A stretch of 12,525 nt of DNA from Chloroflexota bacterium (GCA_021814735.1 JAKAHX010000023.1:1-12525); one strand, 5' to 3'. Positions 5,692 through 12,525 are shown, counted from the stretch's first letter. Made by a program: numbers and translations. Notes: generated by a model from the letters alone, not told the origin.

Positions 5692-8665
5692 GCGCGCTGA
5701 GCTGGTTCAGCGCGTCCTGCACGAGCTGCATCTCCTGCCCGTAGGCGACAAAGTCGCCGCGCGCCTGGGCCGCCTTGGCCGCCGCGAAGTGCTGGTTGGC
5801 GTACTGGATCAGGGCCGCCACGCTGGTCGGCAGCCCGCTGGCTCCCGGTGCGGGGCTGGGCGAGGCGCCGGCCCCGCCGGCCTGCCCGGCGTTCCCGCCC
5901 GACCCGGTGCCGCCGCTCCCGGTCGCCGCCTGGCTCCCGGTGCCGGCGCCGGTCACCACCTCCTGCAGGGCCTGTGCCAGCGTGTCGCCCCAGCCCACCG
6001 TCTGCGAGGAGGCGACGATCACCTTGGTCAGCTGGGGGAACGCCGAGCTGGTGGACTGCAGGTAGATCGGCTCCAGGTACACGAACGCGGTGCCCACCGG
6101 GATGACCAGCATGCTGCCGCGGATCACCTGCGAGCCGCTCTGGTTCCAGAGGCTGATCTGCGCGCTGATCACCGGGTCCTGCTCGATGCGGGACTGGACC
6201 TGGGTGGGCCCCTGGATGGTGGTGTTGGCGGGCAGTTCGTAGACGGCAACCTGGCCGCGTGCCGCGCCGTCGTTGCGGGCCGCCACCCAGGCGATCATGT
6301 TCGGGCGTGAGGCCGGCACCATGGGCTGCACCAGCACGAACTCCGGCCGGTCCTGGTCGGGGAGGCGCATCTCCACGTAGTAGGCCTGCGGCGGCAGGAC
6401 CTGCGTGGTGCCCACCGTCACCGATGGGATCGTCCAGAGGTTGTCGCTCTTGTAGAAGCTGGCCACGTCGGTCACGTGGTACGTCGCGTACATCTGGGTC
6501 TGGGCGTTGAACATCGACTCGGGCGTGCGCAGGTGCGCCTGGAGCCCCGCCGGCATCGCGGAGAGCGGCTGGAACATGCCCGGGAAGACGCCCTCCCAGG
6601 CCCGGATCAGCGGGTCGGACGGGTCCGCCACGTAGAGGTGGATGGTGCCGTCGTAGGCGTCGACGGTGATCTTGACGCTGTTGCGGATGTAGTCGTAGGT
6701 GGCGCCCAGGCTCGTGTCGGTGTAGGCGGTCGCGTCCGGGATCCCGTTCGAGAGGGTGTAGGCGTCCTGGACGTACACGAGGTGCCCGTTCGGCGCCACC
6801 ACCATGTAGGGGTCGGTGTCGAGGGTGAGGAACGGCGCCAGCGTGCCCAGGCGGTCGGCCAGGCTGCGGTGGATCAGCAGGCGCGTCTGGGCCGTGACCT
6901 GGTCGCTGATCGCCAGGTTCAGGTCCCCCAGGTTCCAGGCCCAGAAGAGCCGCTCCGCGATCGAGCCGACCGGCAGGCCGCCGCCCCCGGCGTACCGGGT
7001 GTCGACGTCACTCCCGTTCCCGGTACTCGACGGGTAGTCGAACTCCGCGCTCTTGGCGCCGACCAGGACCCAGGTGGACGGCCGCTGCCCGAAGTAGATC
7101 CGCGGCTGGGTGACGACCGGCGCGCCAGGGGACTCGGTCACCGGGAGGTTCTGGATGATCAGGCGGGGCAGGCCATTCGAGTCGACGGCGTTTACGGGGA
7201 CCATCGCCAGGCCATATCCGTGCGTGTACAGCACGTGCGAGGCGATCCACGAGGGATTGGGAATCCCCTTCTTGAGGGCCATCTCGCGGGCCGAGAGCAT
7301 GACCTCCGTGGGCTGGCCGTCGATGGTGTAGCGGTCGATGTTTACCGAGGTGAACGTGTAGTACTGGCGCACCGTCTGGAGCTGGTCCAGGGTGGCCGCC
7401 AGTGGCCGCGCGTCCCAGAGCCGCGCGTTGTCGAAGGTGGCCTGGTCGCCGCTCACGTCGCTGGCGGTCAGGCCAGAGCGGCCCGGGTCCGACGTGACGC
7501 TCCACGTGTCCAGCCCGAAGGCGCGCCGGGTCATCGCGATGTTGTTGGCGATGTACGGCGCCTCCGCGAGGTTCTGGCTCGGCTGGACCACGAGCTTCTG
7601 GTAGGCGAACGGCAGGACGGCGCCCGCGACGAGCAGCAGGACGTACAGCGTGCCGCCAAGGAGCGCCACCCGGCGGGCGAGCCGGCCGTCGTGGACGAGC
7701 GCCAGCACCACGAGGGCCACCGCGCCGAGCGCCGTCACCGCCGCCGTCACCGCGGCCAGCGGCAGGCGAACGGCGGCGTCCGCGGCGCCCACGCCGGTCA
7801 CGAAGCCGTTCTGCGCGTAGGACAGGTCGTAGCGGCCAAGCCACTGGATGACCGCGACGTCGGCCAGCAGGAGGGCGCCCAGCACGGCGAGGTGGAGGAG
7901 GGGACCCCGACGGGCCACGTCCGCGCCGCGCACCGCCGCCACGCCGTAGGCGGTGCCCGTCAGCAGCAGCCCGGCGACGAGCAGCGCGCCAACCAGTGCG
8001 GCCGCCAGGTGCAGGAGGGGCAGGCTGAAGAGCCACCAGCCCAGGTCCTGGCCGAACACGGGGTCCACCACGGCGGGGCCCGTTGCCGCGTAGGGCACGC
8101 GGTGCAGCCACAGCGCCACCGTCTGCCACGATGCCGAGAGGGAGATGCCCAGGGCGAGCCCGATCAGCAGGGCCGCCAGGACCTGCGCGCGACGGATGGA
8201 GCGCCGCGGCAGGTTCGCGGTCGCCACCAGCCACGCCTCGCCGCGGGCGTCGGCTGGACGCGTGCGGCCGTGGGCCGCGACCTCGGCGTCCGTGGGATCG
8301 CGGGACACGCGCCAGGCGAGCGCGATGCTCACCAGCAGGACCAGCGCACCGCCCACGAGGCCGATCGCGAAGAGCGCCAGCTGGTAACGGAACTGGTCGG
8401 TCCAGGCGGTGCCGAAGCCCACGCTCTGGAACCACAGGTAGCCGGCCGCCGGCCCGGAGACCAGGTTGAGGACGACCCAGGCCAGCACGAGCACCAGGAC
8501 CACGGCCACCACGCCACGCAGCAGGCGGCGGCGTCCACTGCGACGGGGTCCCGCACCCCCCGGGCGCCGCTGGGCGCCGCGGGCGAGGACGTCCTGGCCG
8601 TGGCTCACCAGCCAGTCGCCGATGCCCTCGAAGCGGGAGTCATCCGGTGGTCGCTGTGATGCCAT
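5648..8665 (-). CDS. UPF0182 (COG1615) large membrane protein of unknown function
   Basis: This 1,005-residue protein has the full UPF0182 layout. A basic cytoplasmic N-terminus (1-49) is followed by about seven hydrophobic helices near 50-70, 97-118, 160-178, 213-240, 257-275, 302-325 and 333-352. A long, probably extracytoplasmic region follows. Family landmarks are YLWFQSVGF (77-85), QPSQNLAEAPYI (361-372), TRRAFGLD (379-386), EFDYP (541-545), APFLTLDTDPY (610-620) and VYVQDAYT (630-637). A Gly/Ser/Ala/Pro-rich linker (about 905-945) leads to a short helical end (946-990). Mycobacterial members have similar length and no assigned reaction. Start ATG 8665 is preceded by AGGAAGGAG (8680-8688), 14 nt away, rather long. 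It is the only minus-strand gene between glycosyltransferases and the glycan exporter, so an envelope role is plausible but only positional. Confidence 0.95.
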   Translation of the reverse strand: MASQRPPDDSRFEGIGDWLVSHGQDVLARGAQRRPGGAGPRRSGRRRLLRGVVAVVLVLVLAWVVLNLVSGPAAGYLWFQSVGFGTAWTDQFRYQLALFAIGLVGGALVLLVSIALAWRVSRDPTDAEVAAHGRTRPADARGEAWLVATANLPRRSIRRAQVLAALLIGLALGISLSASWQTVALWLHRVPYAATGPAVVDPVFGQDLGWWLFSLPLLHLAAALVGALLVAGLLLTGTAYGVAAVRGADVARRGPLLHLAVLGALLLADVAVIQWLGRYDLSYAQNGFVTGVGAADAAVRLPLAAVTAAVTALGAVALVVLALVHDGRLARRVALLGGTLYVLLLVAGAVLPFAYQKLVVQPSQNLAEAPYIANNIAMTRRAFGLDTWSVTSDPGRSGLTASDVSGDQATFDNARLWDARPLAATLDQLQTVRQYYTFTSVNIDRYTIDGQPTEVMLSAREMALKKGIPNPSWIASHVLYTHGYGLAMVPVNAVDSNGLPRLIIQNLPVTESPGAPVVTQPRIYFGQRPSTWVLVGAKSAEFDYPSSTGNGSDVDTRYAGGGGLPVGSIAERLFWAWNLGDLNLAISDQVTAQTRLLIHRSLADRLGTLAPFLTLDTDPYMVVAPNGHLVYVQDAYTLSNGIPDATAYTDTSLGATYDYIRNSVKITVDAYDGTIHLYVADPSDPLIRAWEGVFPGMFQPLSAMPAGLQAHLRTPESMFNAQTQMYATYHVTDVASFYKSDNLWTIPSVTVGTTQVLPPQAYYVEMRLPDQDRPEFVLVQPMVPASRPNMIAWVAARNDGAARGQVAVYELPANTTIQGPTQVQSRIEQDPVISAQISLWNQSGSQVIRGSMLVIPVGTAFVYLEPIYLQSTSSAFPQLTKVIVASSQTVGWGDTLAQALQEVVTGAGTGSQAATGSGGTGSGGNAGQAGGAGASPSPAPGASGLPTSVAALIQYANQHFAAAKAAQARGDFVAYGQEMQLVQDALNQLSALSPGSFAPPASAAP
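5693..5714 (+). terminator. Hairpin just after the third glycosyltransferase stop, inside the opposing gene
   Basis: CGCGCTGA (5693-5700) and TCAGCGCG (5707-5714) are perfect inverted arms with a 6-nt loop. The stem begins 2 nt after TGA 5689-5691. No T run follows on the plus strand (TCCTGC). The element also encodes residues near 990 of UPF0182, so it may simply reflect coding. Confidence 0.4.
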
Positions 8666-8702
8666 GACGCGCTGTCACGCTCCTTCCTGGGGTCAGTGCG
8701 AC

Positions 8703-8708
8703 ACAGTA
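8703..8708 (-). promoter_or_regulatory. Candidate -10 hexamer for the UPF0182 gene
   Basis: On the minus strand TACTGT lies 37 nt before ATG 8665. Transcription from it would give a leader of about 30 nt that contains the AGGAAGGAG site. This fits a conventional leadered mRNA, unlike the plus-strand starts in this window. Confidence 0.35.
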
Positions 8709-8772
8709 CTCCGATGCCCGGCCTGCCGCCCACGCCGTCGGCGCCATCGACGCCCGGCCAGGGCAGCCGCGG

Positions 8773-8841
8773 GCCGCGCTGCCGCGAGGTCACAAGCCGC
8801 GCTGCCGTGACGTCACGGGCCGCGCTGCCGTGATGTCACGG
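8773..8841 (+). repeat. Three 23-bp tandem repeats carrying a TGACGTCA-type palindrome
   Basis: The units are 8773-8795, 8796-8818 and 8819-8841, all beginning GCCGCGCTGCCG. Units 2 and 3 differ at one base. Unit 2 contains the perfect 14-bp palindrome CCGTGACGTCACGG; unit 3 has the same with one change (T for C). Unit 1 is degenerate in that half. A further GCCGCC start at 8842 decays. The array lies in the 262-bp divergent gap between UPF0182 and Wzm, upstream of both candidate -10 hexamers. It could be a cluster of binding sites for a dimeric regulator, spaced about two helical turns apart. Confidence 0.8.
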
Positions 8842-8910
8842 GCCGCCGCCCCTGGGTCGCGGACCCGGCGCAGGGCCGGGCCGGGGCGCGCGTGCCCGGG
8901 CCGCTCATGC

Positions 8911-8916
8911 TACCGT
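8911..8916 (+). promoter_or_regulatory. Candidate -10 hexamer for the Wzm-Wzt transcription unit
   Basis: TACCGT ends 11 nt before ATG 8928, with no Shine-Dalgarno in between. The leader would be a few bases or none. The spacing is longer than at the other candidate leaderless starts in the window, so this is the weakest of the set. Confidence 0.35.
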
Positions 8917-8927
8917 TCCGGCTGCCG

Positions 8928-9809
8928 ATGACGACTCCCGCCCGGGTGGCACCCGACGCTCGACCGGCCGTGGCCCAGCGGCCCCCCGGCTTCCGCGAAC
9001 TCTTCCTGCGCCTCGACGGCGTCCGCCTGGTCCTCCGGGGCCTCCAGGACCTGCGGACGCGGGTGCGCCTCCTGCAGTACCTGGTTGGCACCGATCTCAA
9101 GCGCACGCACGCGGACACCGTGATCGGCCAGCTCTGGTGGCTCATCGACCCGTTCTTCTCGATGGCCATCTACTCGATCCTGGTGACCGTCGTCTTCCAG
9201 CGCAGCATCCCGGACGCGCCGCTCTTCCTCTTCGCGACGATCCTGCCCTGGCAGTGGTTCCAGACCTCGCTGCTGGATGCCACCACGTCCGTGACGGCGC
9301 GTGGCAACCTGATCCGGCAGATCCAGTTCCCGAAACTCGTCCTGCCGGCGTCGTCCACGCTCGCCGGGACGATCACCTTCGGCTTCGGGCTGCTGTCGCT
9401 GGCGGTGCTCTACCTCGTGTACCCGGGCCGGATCAGTCCCTGGCTGCTGACGCTGCCCCTGATCGCCGCGGTCCAGTACGCGTTCACGCTGGCCCTGGCG
9501 ATCTTCTTCTCCGGGGTCAACGCCTTCTACCGCGACATCCAGAACCTGCTCCGTCACGCCACCCGCATCTGGTTCTACATGTCGCCGGCGATCTACTCGG
9601 TCACCGCCCTGAAGGGGAGCATCTTCGGCGTCGTGCTGGGCCTGAACCCGTTCACGTACATCCTGACCTCCTACCGGAACATCGCCTACTACGGCACGTC
9701 GCCGGACTGGGTGGGCCTCTCCGCGGTGCTGCTGCTCTCCCTGGTCCTCCTCGCCTTCTCGATCTGGGTCTTCAAGCGGATCGAGACCGGCTTCGCGAAG
9801 ATCCTCTGA
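8928..9809 (+). CDS. wzm: ABC-2 type polysaccharide/lipid-linked glycan export permease (Wzm type)
   Basis: With start ATG 8928 the product has 293 residues, usual for Wzm/TagG permeases. A cytoplasmic N-terminus holds the amphipathic region RLLQYLVGTDLKRTHADTVIG (47-67), leading to GQLWWLIDP (67-75). About six hydrophobic helices follow near 73-91, 99-114, 143-165, 172-196, 211-227 and 262-281. Family landmarks are FYRDIQNLL (200-208), MSPAIYSV (218-225), NPFTYIL (240-246) and the C-terminal FKRIETGFAKIL. Two copies would form the membrane channel that flips a lipid-linked glycan, driven by the ATPase encoded next. The stop and the next ATG share one base (TGATG), so the two are translationally coupled. 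In-frame GTG 8892 and ATG 8907 lie upstream of the candidate -10, so I prefer 8928. The exported glycan is unknown. Confidence 0.92.
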   Translation: MTTPARVAPDARPAVAQRPPGFRELFLRLDGVRLVLRGLQDLRTRVRLLQYLVGTDLKRTHADTVIGQLWWLIDPFFSMAIYSILVTVVFQRSIPDAPLFLFATILPWQWFQTSLLDATTSVTARGNLIRQIQFPKLVLPASSTLAGTITFGFGLLSLAVLYLVYPGRISPWLLTLPLIAAVQYAFTLALAIFFSGVNAFYRDIQNLLRHATRIWFYMSPAIYSVTALKGSIFGVVLGLNPFTYILTSYRNIAYYGTSPDWVGLSAVLLLSLVLLAFSIWVFKRIETGFAKIL

Positions 9810-10645
9810 TGCCCGGCACCAGCTACGCCATCGACGTCCGCGACCTGGGGGTCCGGTACAACCTGCACCTCACGCGGCGCACCACCCTCAAGGGGTCCCT
9901 CGCCGAGTGGGTGGGCCGGCGACAGCGTGACGACCACTACTTCTGGGCGCTGCGCCACGTCGACTTCCGGATCGAGCACGGCGAGTCGCTCGGCGTCCTG
10001 GGGCCCAACGGGGCGGGCAAGAGCACGCTGCTGCTCGCGCTGGCCGGGATCCTGGCCCCGGACGAGGGCTCGCTCCGGATCAGCGGCCGTGTCTCTTCGC
10101 TGCTCACGCTGGGCGCGGGCTTCGAGATGGAGGTCTCGGGGCGCGAGAACATCGCGCTGATCGGCGCGTTCATGGGAATACGCCACCGCGTGATGCGGGA
10201 GCTGACCCCGTCGATCATCGAGTTCGCGGACATCGGTCCCTTCATCGACGCGCCGGTGCGGACGTACTCCTCGGGCATGCGTGCGCGCCTGGGCTTCTCG
10301 ATCGCCACCGCCATCGCGCCGGACATCCTGCTCCTCGACGAGGTGCTGGGCACGGGCGACGAGGAGTTCCGCGCGAGGAGCCAGCAGCGCATCCGCGACC
10401 TCGTCTCCCGGGCGCGCGCCATCGTCCTGGTCACCCACGACCTCAACTCGGTCGCGGAGTACTGCAACCGGGCGATCCTGATGGAGTACGGGCAGGTCCT
10501 GTACCAGGGCGAACCCACGGCCACCGTCGAGTTCTACAAGGACCGCGTCCGGAAGCGGAAGGCGCGCCTGGCCGAGGAGGAGGCGGAGCGGGCGGCGGCC
10601 GGGATGCCGTCGCCGGTCTCGCTCGACCAGCTCGCCTCCTCGTAG
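9809..10645 (+). CDS. wzt: ABC transporter ATPase for glycan export (Wzt type), without C-terminal glycan-binding domain
   Basis: This 278-residue nucleotide-binding subunit has Walker A GPNGAGKST (65-73), signature YSSGMRARL (153-161), Walker B ILLLDE (173-178), D-loop region GTGD (181-184) and switch His 210 in VTHD. An N-terminal piece, RTTLKGSLAEWVGRRQRDDHYFWALRHVDF (25-54), and LGAGFEMEVSGREN (101-114) are specific to the Wzt/TagH export group. It would hydrolyse ATP to drive the Wzm permease encoded directly upstream. After the ATPase core there is only a charged helix (243-265) and a short tail. The roughly 150-residue C-terminal domain by which some Wzt proteins recognise capped O-antigen is absent. 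Start ATG 9809 overlaps the Wzm stop by one base and has no clear Shine-Dalgarno, so it probably relies on reinitiation. Confidence 0.93.
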   Translation: MPGTSYAIDVRDLGVRYNLHLTRRTTLKGSLAEWVGRRQRDDHYFWALRHVDFRIEHGESLGVLGPNGAGKSTLLLALAGILAPDEGSLRISGRVSSLLTLGAGFEMEVSGRENIALIGAFMGIRHRVMRELTPSIIEFADIGPFIDAPVRTYSSGMRARLGFSIATAIAPDILLLDEVLGTGDEEFRARSQQRIRDLVSRARAIVLVTHDLNSVAEYCNRAILMEYGQVLYQGEPTATVEFYKDRVRKRKARLAEEEAERAAAGMPSPVSLDQLASS

Positions 10646-10673
10646 CGTCGCCAGTTGCCCTGCCTGCCTGCGG

Positions 10674-10679
10674 TAGCAT
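10674..10679 (+). promoter_or_regulatory. Candidate -10 hexamer of a leaderless promoter for the fourth glycosyltransferase
   Basis: TAGCAT ends 7 nt before GTG 10687 in the 41-bp gap after Wzt. A TTGCCC at 10655-10660 is only 13 bp upstream, too close for a normal -35. If the hexamer is used, the in-frame ATG at 10678, which overlaps it, is not transcribed. Confidence 0.45.
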
Positions 10680-10686
10680 GCCCGCC

Positions 10687-12000
10687 GTGACCTCCGCCGG
10701 CACGCCCACCCGGGTCCTGTTCGTCACGCATTCCTACTACGAGGAGGATCCCCGGGTCCGTCGCGAGGCGGAGGCGCTGGTGGCCGCCGGCATGTGGGTG
10801 GACGTGCTCGGGCTGCGCAAGCCGGGCGCCCAGGAGCGCGAGGTCATCGACGGCGTCCACGTGCGCCGGCTCGAGGTGCAGCGCCACCAGGGCGCGGGGA
10901 TCGGGACCTACCTCGCCGAGTACGCAGCCTTCTTCGCGCGCGCCGCGGTGGTGGCGGTGCGGCTCCACGCGCGGCGGCGGTACGCGCTGGCCCAGGTGGC
11001 GACGCTGCCGGACCCGCTTGTCTTCGCCGTGGCACCCCTGCGCCTCGACGGCGTGCCCGTGATCCTGGACCTGCACGAGGCGATGCCGGAGTTCTTCCGG
11101 AGTCGCTTCCCGGCCGCGTCGCGGGGCCCGGTGCGCGCGGGGCTGCTGGCCGCCGAGCGGGCCTCCATCGGGTTCGCCACGCGGGCGCTCACGGTGAACG
11201 ACGCGCTGGCCGACCGGCTGACCGCGCTCGGCGTGCCGCCGTCGAAGGTCGCCGTGGTGCTGAACAGCCCGCGCTCCGACCGGTTCGACCCGGGCGCCCA
11301 CCCGGTGCGGCCGTTCATGGCGGACGGTTCGCTGCGCCTGGTCTACGCGGGGGCGCTGACCCCCCTCTACCAGCTCGACGTCGCGATCCGGGCGGTCGCG
11401 CTCCTCGCGCGCGGGGCGCGCGACCCTGACGCCGGCGCGGACGGCATCACCAGCCCGGGTGCCGGCACGGGCCAGCGCGTCGGCCCCGGCGCGGACGCGA
11501 GCGAGGATCAGCCGGCCGCCGCGCCGCTTCGCCCGCTGGACACCACGCTCGACCTGTACGGCCGCGGCGACGCCGAGCCGATGCTGCGCGACCTGGCTGC
11601 CCGGCTGGGGGTGGCCGATCGCATCCGGTTCCACGGTCGGATCCCGCTGGAGGCGGTGGCGGCCCGGATCGCCGAGTCGGATGCCGGCCTGGCGCCCACC
11701 CGCCGCGACGAGTTCACCGACTTCAGCCTCTCCACCAAGATCTTCGAGTACGCGGCGATGCGGAAGCCCGTGATCGCCTCGCGACTGCCCACCGTCGAGC
11801 GCTACTTCGGCCGCGACACGCTCGCCTACTTCGAGCCGGGGGACGCGGGGTCCATGGCCGACGCGGTCCGCGGCCTGGTCGACGACCCGGAGGCGCGGGC
11901 AGCCTCGGTCGATGCGGCGCAGGCCCGCGTCCGCGAGCTGTCCTGGGAGCGCGAGGCGGCGCGATACGTGGCCCTGGTCAGGAAACTGGCACGCCCCTGA
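10687..12000 (+). CDS. GT-B glycosyltransferase, GT4 family, with low-complexity insert
   Basis: With start GTG 10687 the enzyme has 437 residues. Domain 1 has VLFVTHSYYEEDPRVRREAEAL (10-31), and LDLHEAMPEFF (127-137) carries the conserved HE pair. Domain 2 begins LRLVYAGALTPLYQLDVAI (216-234) and has DLYGRGD (289-295), IRFHGRIP (313-320) and STKIFEYAAMRKPVIAS (349-365), the donor-binding region of GT4 enzymes. Between 244 and 283 lies a Gly/Ala/Pro/Asp-rich insert where relatives run directly from the first helix into the next strand. It is more distant from the three tandem enzymes at 1366-5691 than they are from each other. The gene follows Wzt by 41 bp and probably serves the same glycan. 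An in-frame ATG at 10678 would add three residues. The 3' end overlaps a convergent gene by 23 bp. Confidence 0.9.
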   Translation: MTSAGTPTRVLFVTHSYYEEDPRVRREAEALVAAGMWVDVLGLRKPGAQEREVIDGVHVRRLEVQRHQGAGIGTYLAEYAAFFARAAVVAVRLHARRRYALAQVATLPDPLVFAVAPLRLDGVPVILDLHEAMPEFFRSRFPAASRGPVRAGLLAAERASIGFATRALTVNDALADRLTALGVPPSKVAVVLNSPRSDRFDPGAHPVRPFMADGSLRLVYAGALTPLYQLDVAIRAVALLARGARDPDAGADGITSPGAGTGQRVGPGADASEDQPAAAPLRPLDTTLDLYGRGDAEPMLRDLAARLGVADRIRFHGRIPLEAVAARIAESDAGLAPTRRDEFTDFSLSTKIFEYAAMRKPVIASRLPTVERYFGRDTLAYFEPGDAGSMADAVRGLVDDPEARAASVDAAQARVRELSWEREAARYVALVRKLARP

Positions 12001-12525
12001 CACCGGCGGCCCATCGGTCGGCCAGCCAGCGGATCCCGCCGGGCACCAGCCGGGCCACGCCGGCATCGATGGCCGATTCGGCGGCCAGCACGTCGTAGCC
12101 GTCCAGGCAGAGGATGTCGGGCGGGTCCGTGCGGTCCTCGCCGGCCGACGGCCGCGCTGCGCGTGCCGCCTCGACCACCTGCTGGCGAGCGGTGGCGAGG
12201 CGATACTCGGGCCGGGCGGCGTGCACGGCCGCTATGCGGTCGGACGCACCGGGGTCGCGGGCGAAGCGCACCACGCGGCCGACGAGCCCCCTCGGCCGCT
12301 GGCTCGGCCGTGCGTCGCGAACAGCCGCCTGGTAGCCGGCGTCGAGGTCGATCGCGATCACCCGGCCCAGGCCCGCCGGGACCGGCTGATCGCCGGGATC
12401 CTCGGCCGTGACCAGCGTGAGCGCGGCCAGCAGGTCCGTGGGGAGTGGCGCGAGGAGCCTGGCCGCCTGGACGCGGTTGAACGCCACCACGAGGGGGAGC
12501 GCGTGGGCCGGAAACCGGACGGCGG
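11978..12525 (-). CDS. Unidentified protein, C-terminal part (start outside window)
   Basis: An open frame on the minus strand runs in from the window edge with no stop and ends at TGA 11978-11980. At least 181 residues are visible. I do not recognise the family. The visible part has alternating strand-like and helix-like stretches: PLVVAFNRVQAARLL, GRVIAIDLDAGYQAAV, RLATARQQVVEAARAA and DILCLDGYDVLAAESAIDAG. It then ends ...PGGIRWLADRWAA and a short tail. This suggests a soluble alpha/beta protein. There is no hydrophobic segment long enough for a membrane helix. A GTG at 12490 is not a likely start because the frame stays open and protein-like (FPAHALPLV) upstream of it. It is convergent with the fourth glycosyltransferase and overlaps it by 23 bp. 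No competing plus-strand gene is seen after 12000. Confidence 0.6.
   Translation of the reverse strand, partial: AVRFPAHALPLVVAFNRVQAARLLAPLPTDLLAALTLVTAEDPGDQPVPAGLGRVIAIDLDAGYQAAVRDARPSQRPRGLVGRVVRFARDPGASDRIAAVHAARPEYRLATARQQVVEAARAARPSAGEDRTDPPDILCLDGYDVLAAESAIDAGVARLVPGGIRWLADRWAAGVRGVPVS

Noticed and set aside
6476-8659. 727-residue open frame on the plus strand opposite UPF0182
   Set aside because: It is an antisense shadow of a well-recognised gene. Its composition is dominated by Arg, Gly, Val, His and Gln without hydrophobic periodicity or family motifs, as expected from high GC at third positions.
8773-8841. Tandem repeats as a CRISPR array
   Set aside because: The units adjoin directly without spacers, and no cas gene is nearby.
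8892-8927. Earlier in-frame starts for Wzm (GTG 8892, ATG 8907)
   Set aside because: Both lie upstream of the candidate -10 hexamer and neither has a Shine-Dalgarno; ATG 8928 gives the usual Wzm length. The alternative is not fully excluded.
12001-12042. Inverted GGC/CCG stretches after the fourth glycosyltransferase as its terminator
   Set aside because: The arms are short with a loop of about 26 nt and no T run, and they lie in the coding sequence of the opposing gene.
10534-12066. 510-residue minus-strand frame opposite the fourth glycosyltransferase
   Set aside because: Antisense shadow of a gene with clear GT4 motifs; no motif of its own.

Overview
This is a 12.5-kb stretch of chromosome from a very GC-rich bacterium. 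No tRNA, rRNA, CRISPR array, transposase or integrase is visible. The 1,005-residue UPF0182 (COG1615) membrane protein, the high GC and the apparent use of leaderless TAnnnT promoters fit an actinobacterium or a high-GC Chloroflexota lineage. The window cannot decide between them, so the taxonomy is inference.

Layout. (1) 87-1314: a two-gene stress-type unit, an Rrf2-family regulator with three Fe-S-type cysteines followed by a DoxX/DoxD-like membrane protein. It ends at a perfect 34-bp palindrome that looks like a terminator. (2) 1351-5714: three tandem, clearly paralogous GT-B (GT4-like) glycosyltransferases. The first two are joined by a 4-bp GTGA stop/start overlap; the third follows after 73 bp that contain two palindromes. 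(3) 5648-8665, minus strand: a UPF0182 protein whose 3' end overlaps the third glycosyltransferase by 44 bp. (4) 8666-8927: a divergent intergenic region with three 23-bp tandem repeats carrying a TGACGTCA-centred palindrome. (5) 8928-12000: a Wzm-type ABC permease, a Wzt-type ATPase without the usual C-terminal glycan-recognition domain, and a fourth glycosyltransferase. (6) 11978-12525, minus strand: the C-terminal part of an unidentified protein, again overlapping its convergent neighbour.

How it fits together. The four glycosyltransferases and the Wzm/Wzt pair form most of an ABC-transporter-dependent surface-polysaccharide locus. Cytoplasmic GT4 enzymes would extend a lipid-linked glycan that the transporter then flips. 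The glycan, its acceptor and its initiating enzyme are not identifiable here. The large UPF0182 protein sits inside the locus on the opposite strand. Its function is unknown, so a role in envelope assembly is only suggested by position.

The most useful regulatory observation is that four transcription-unit starts (Rrf2, first glycosyltransferase, Wzm, fourth glycosyltransferase) have a TAnnnT hexamer 7-11 nt before the start codon and no Shine-Dalgarno sequence. DoxX, the second glycosyltransferase and UPF0182 have purine-rich Shine-Dalgarno sequences. This decides several start codons. I found no clearly novel defence or mobile system.
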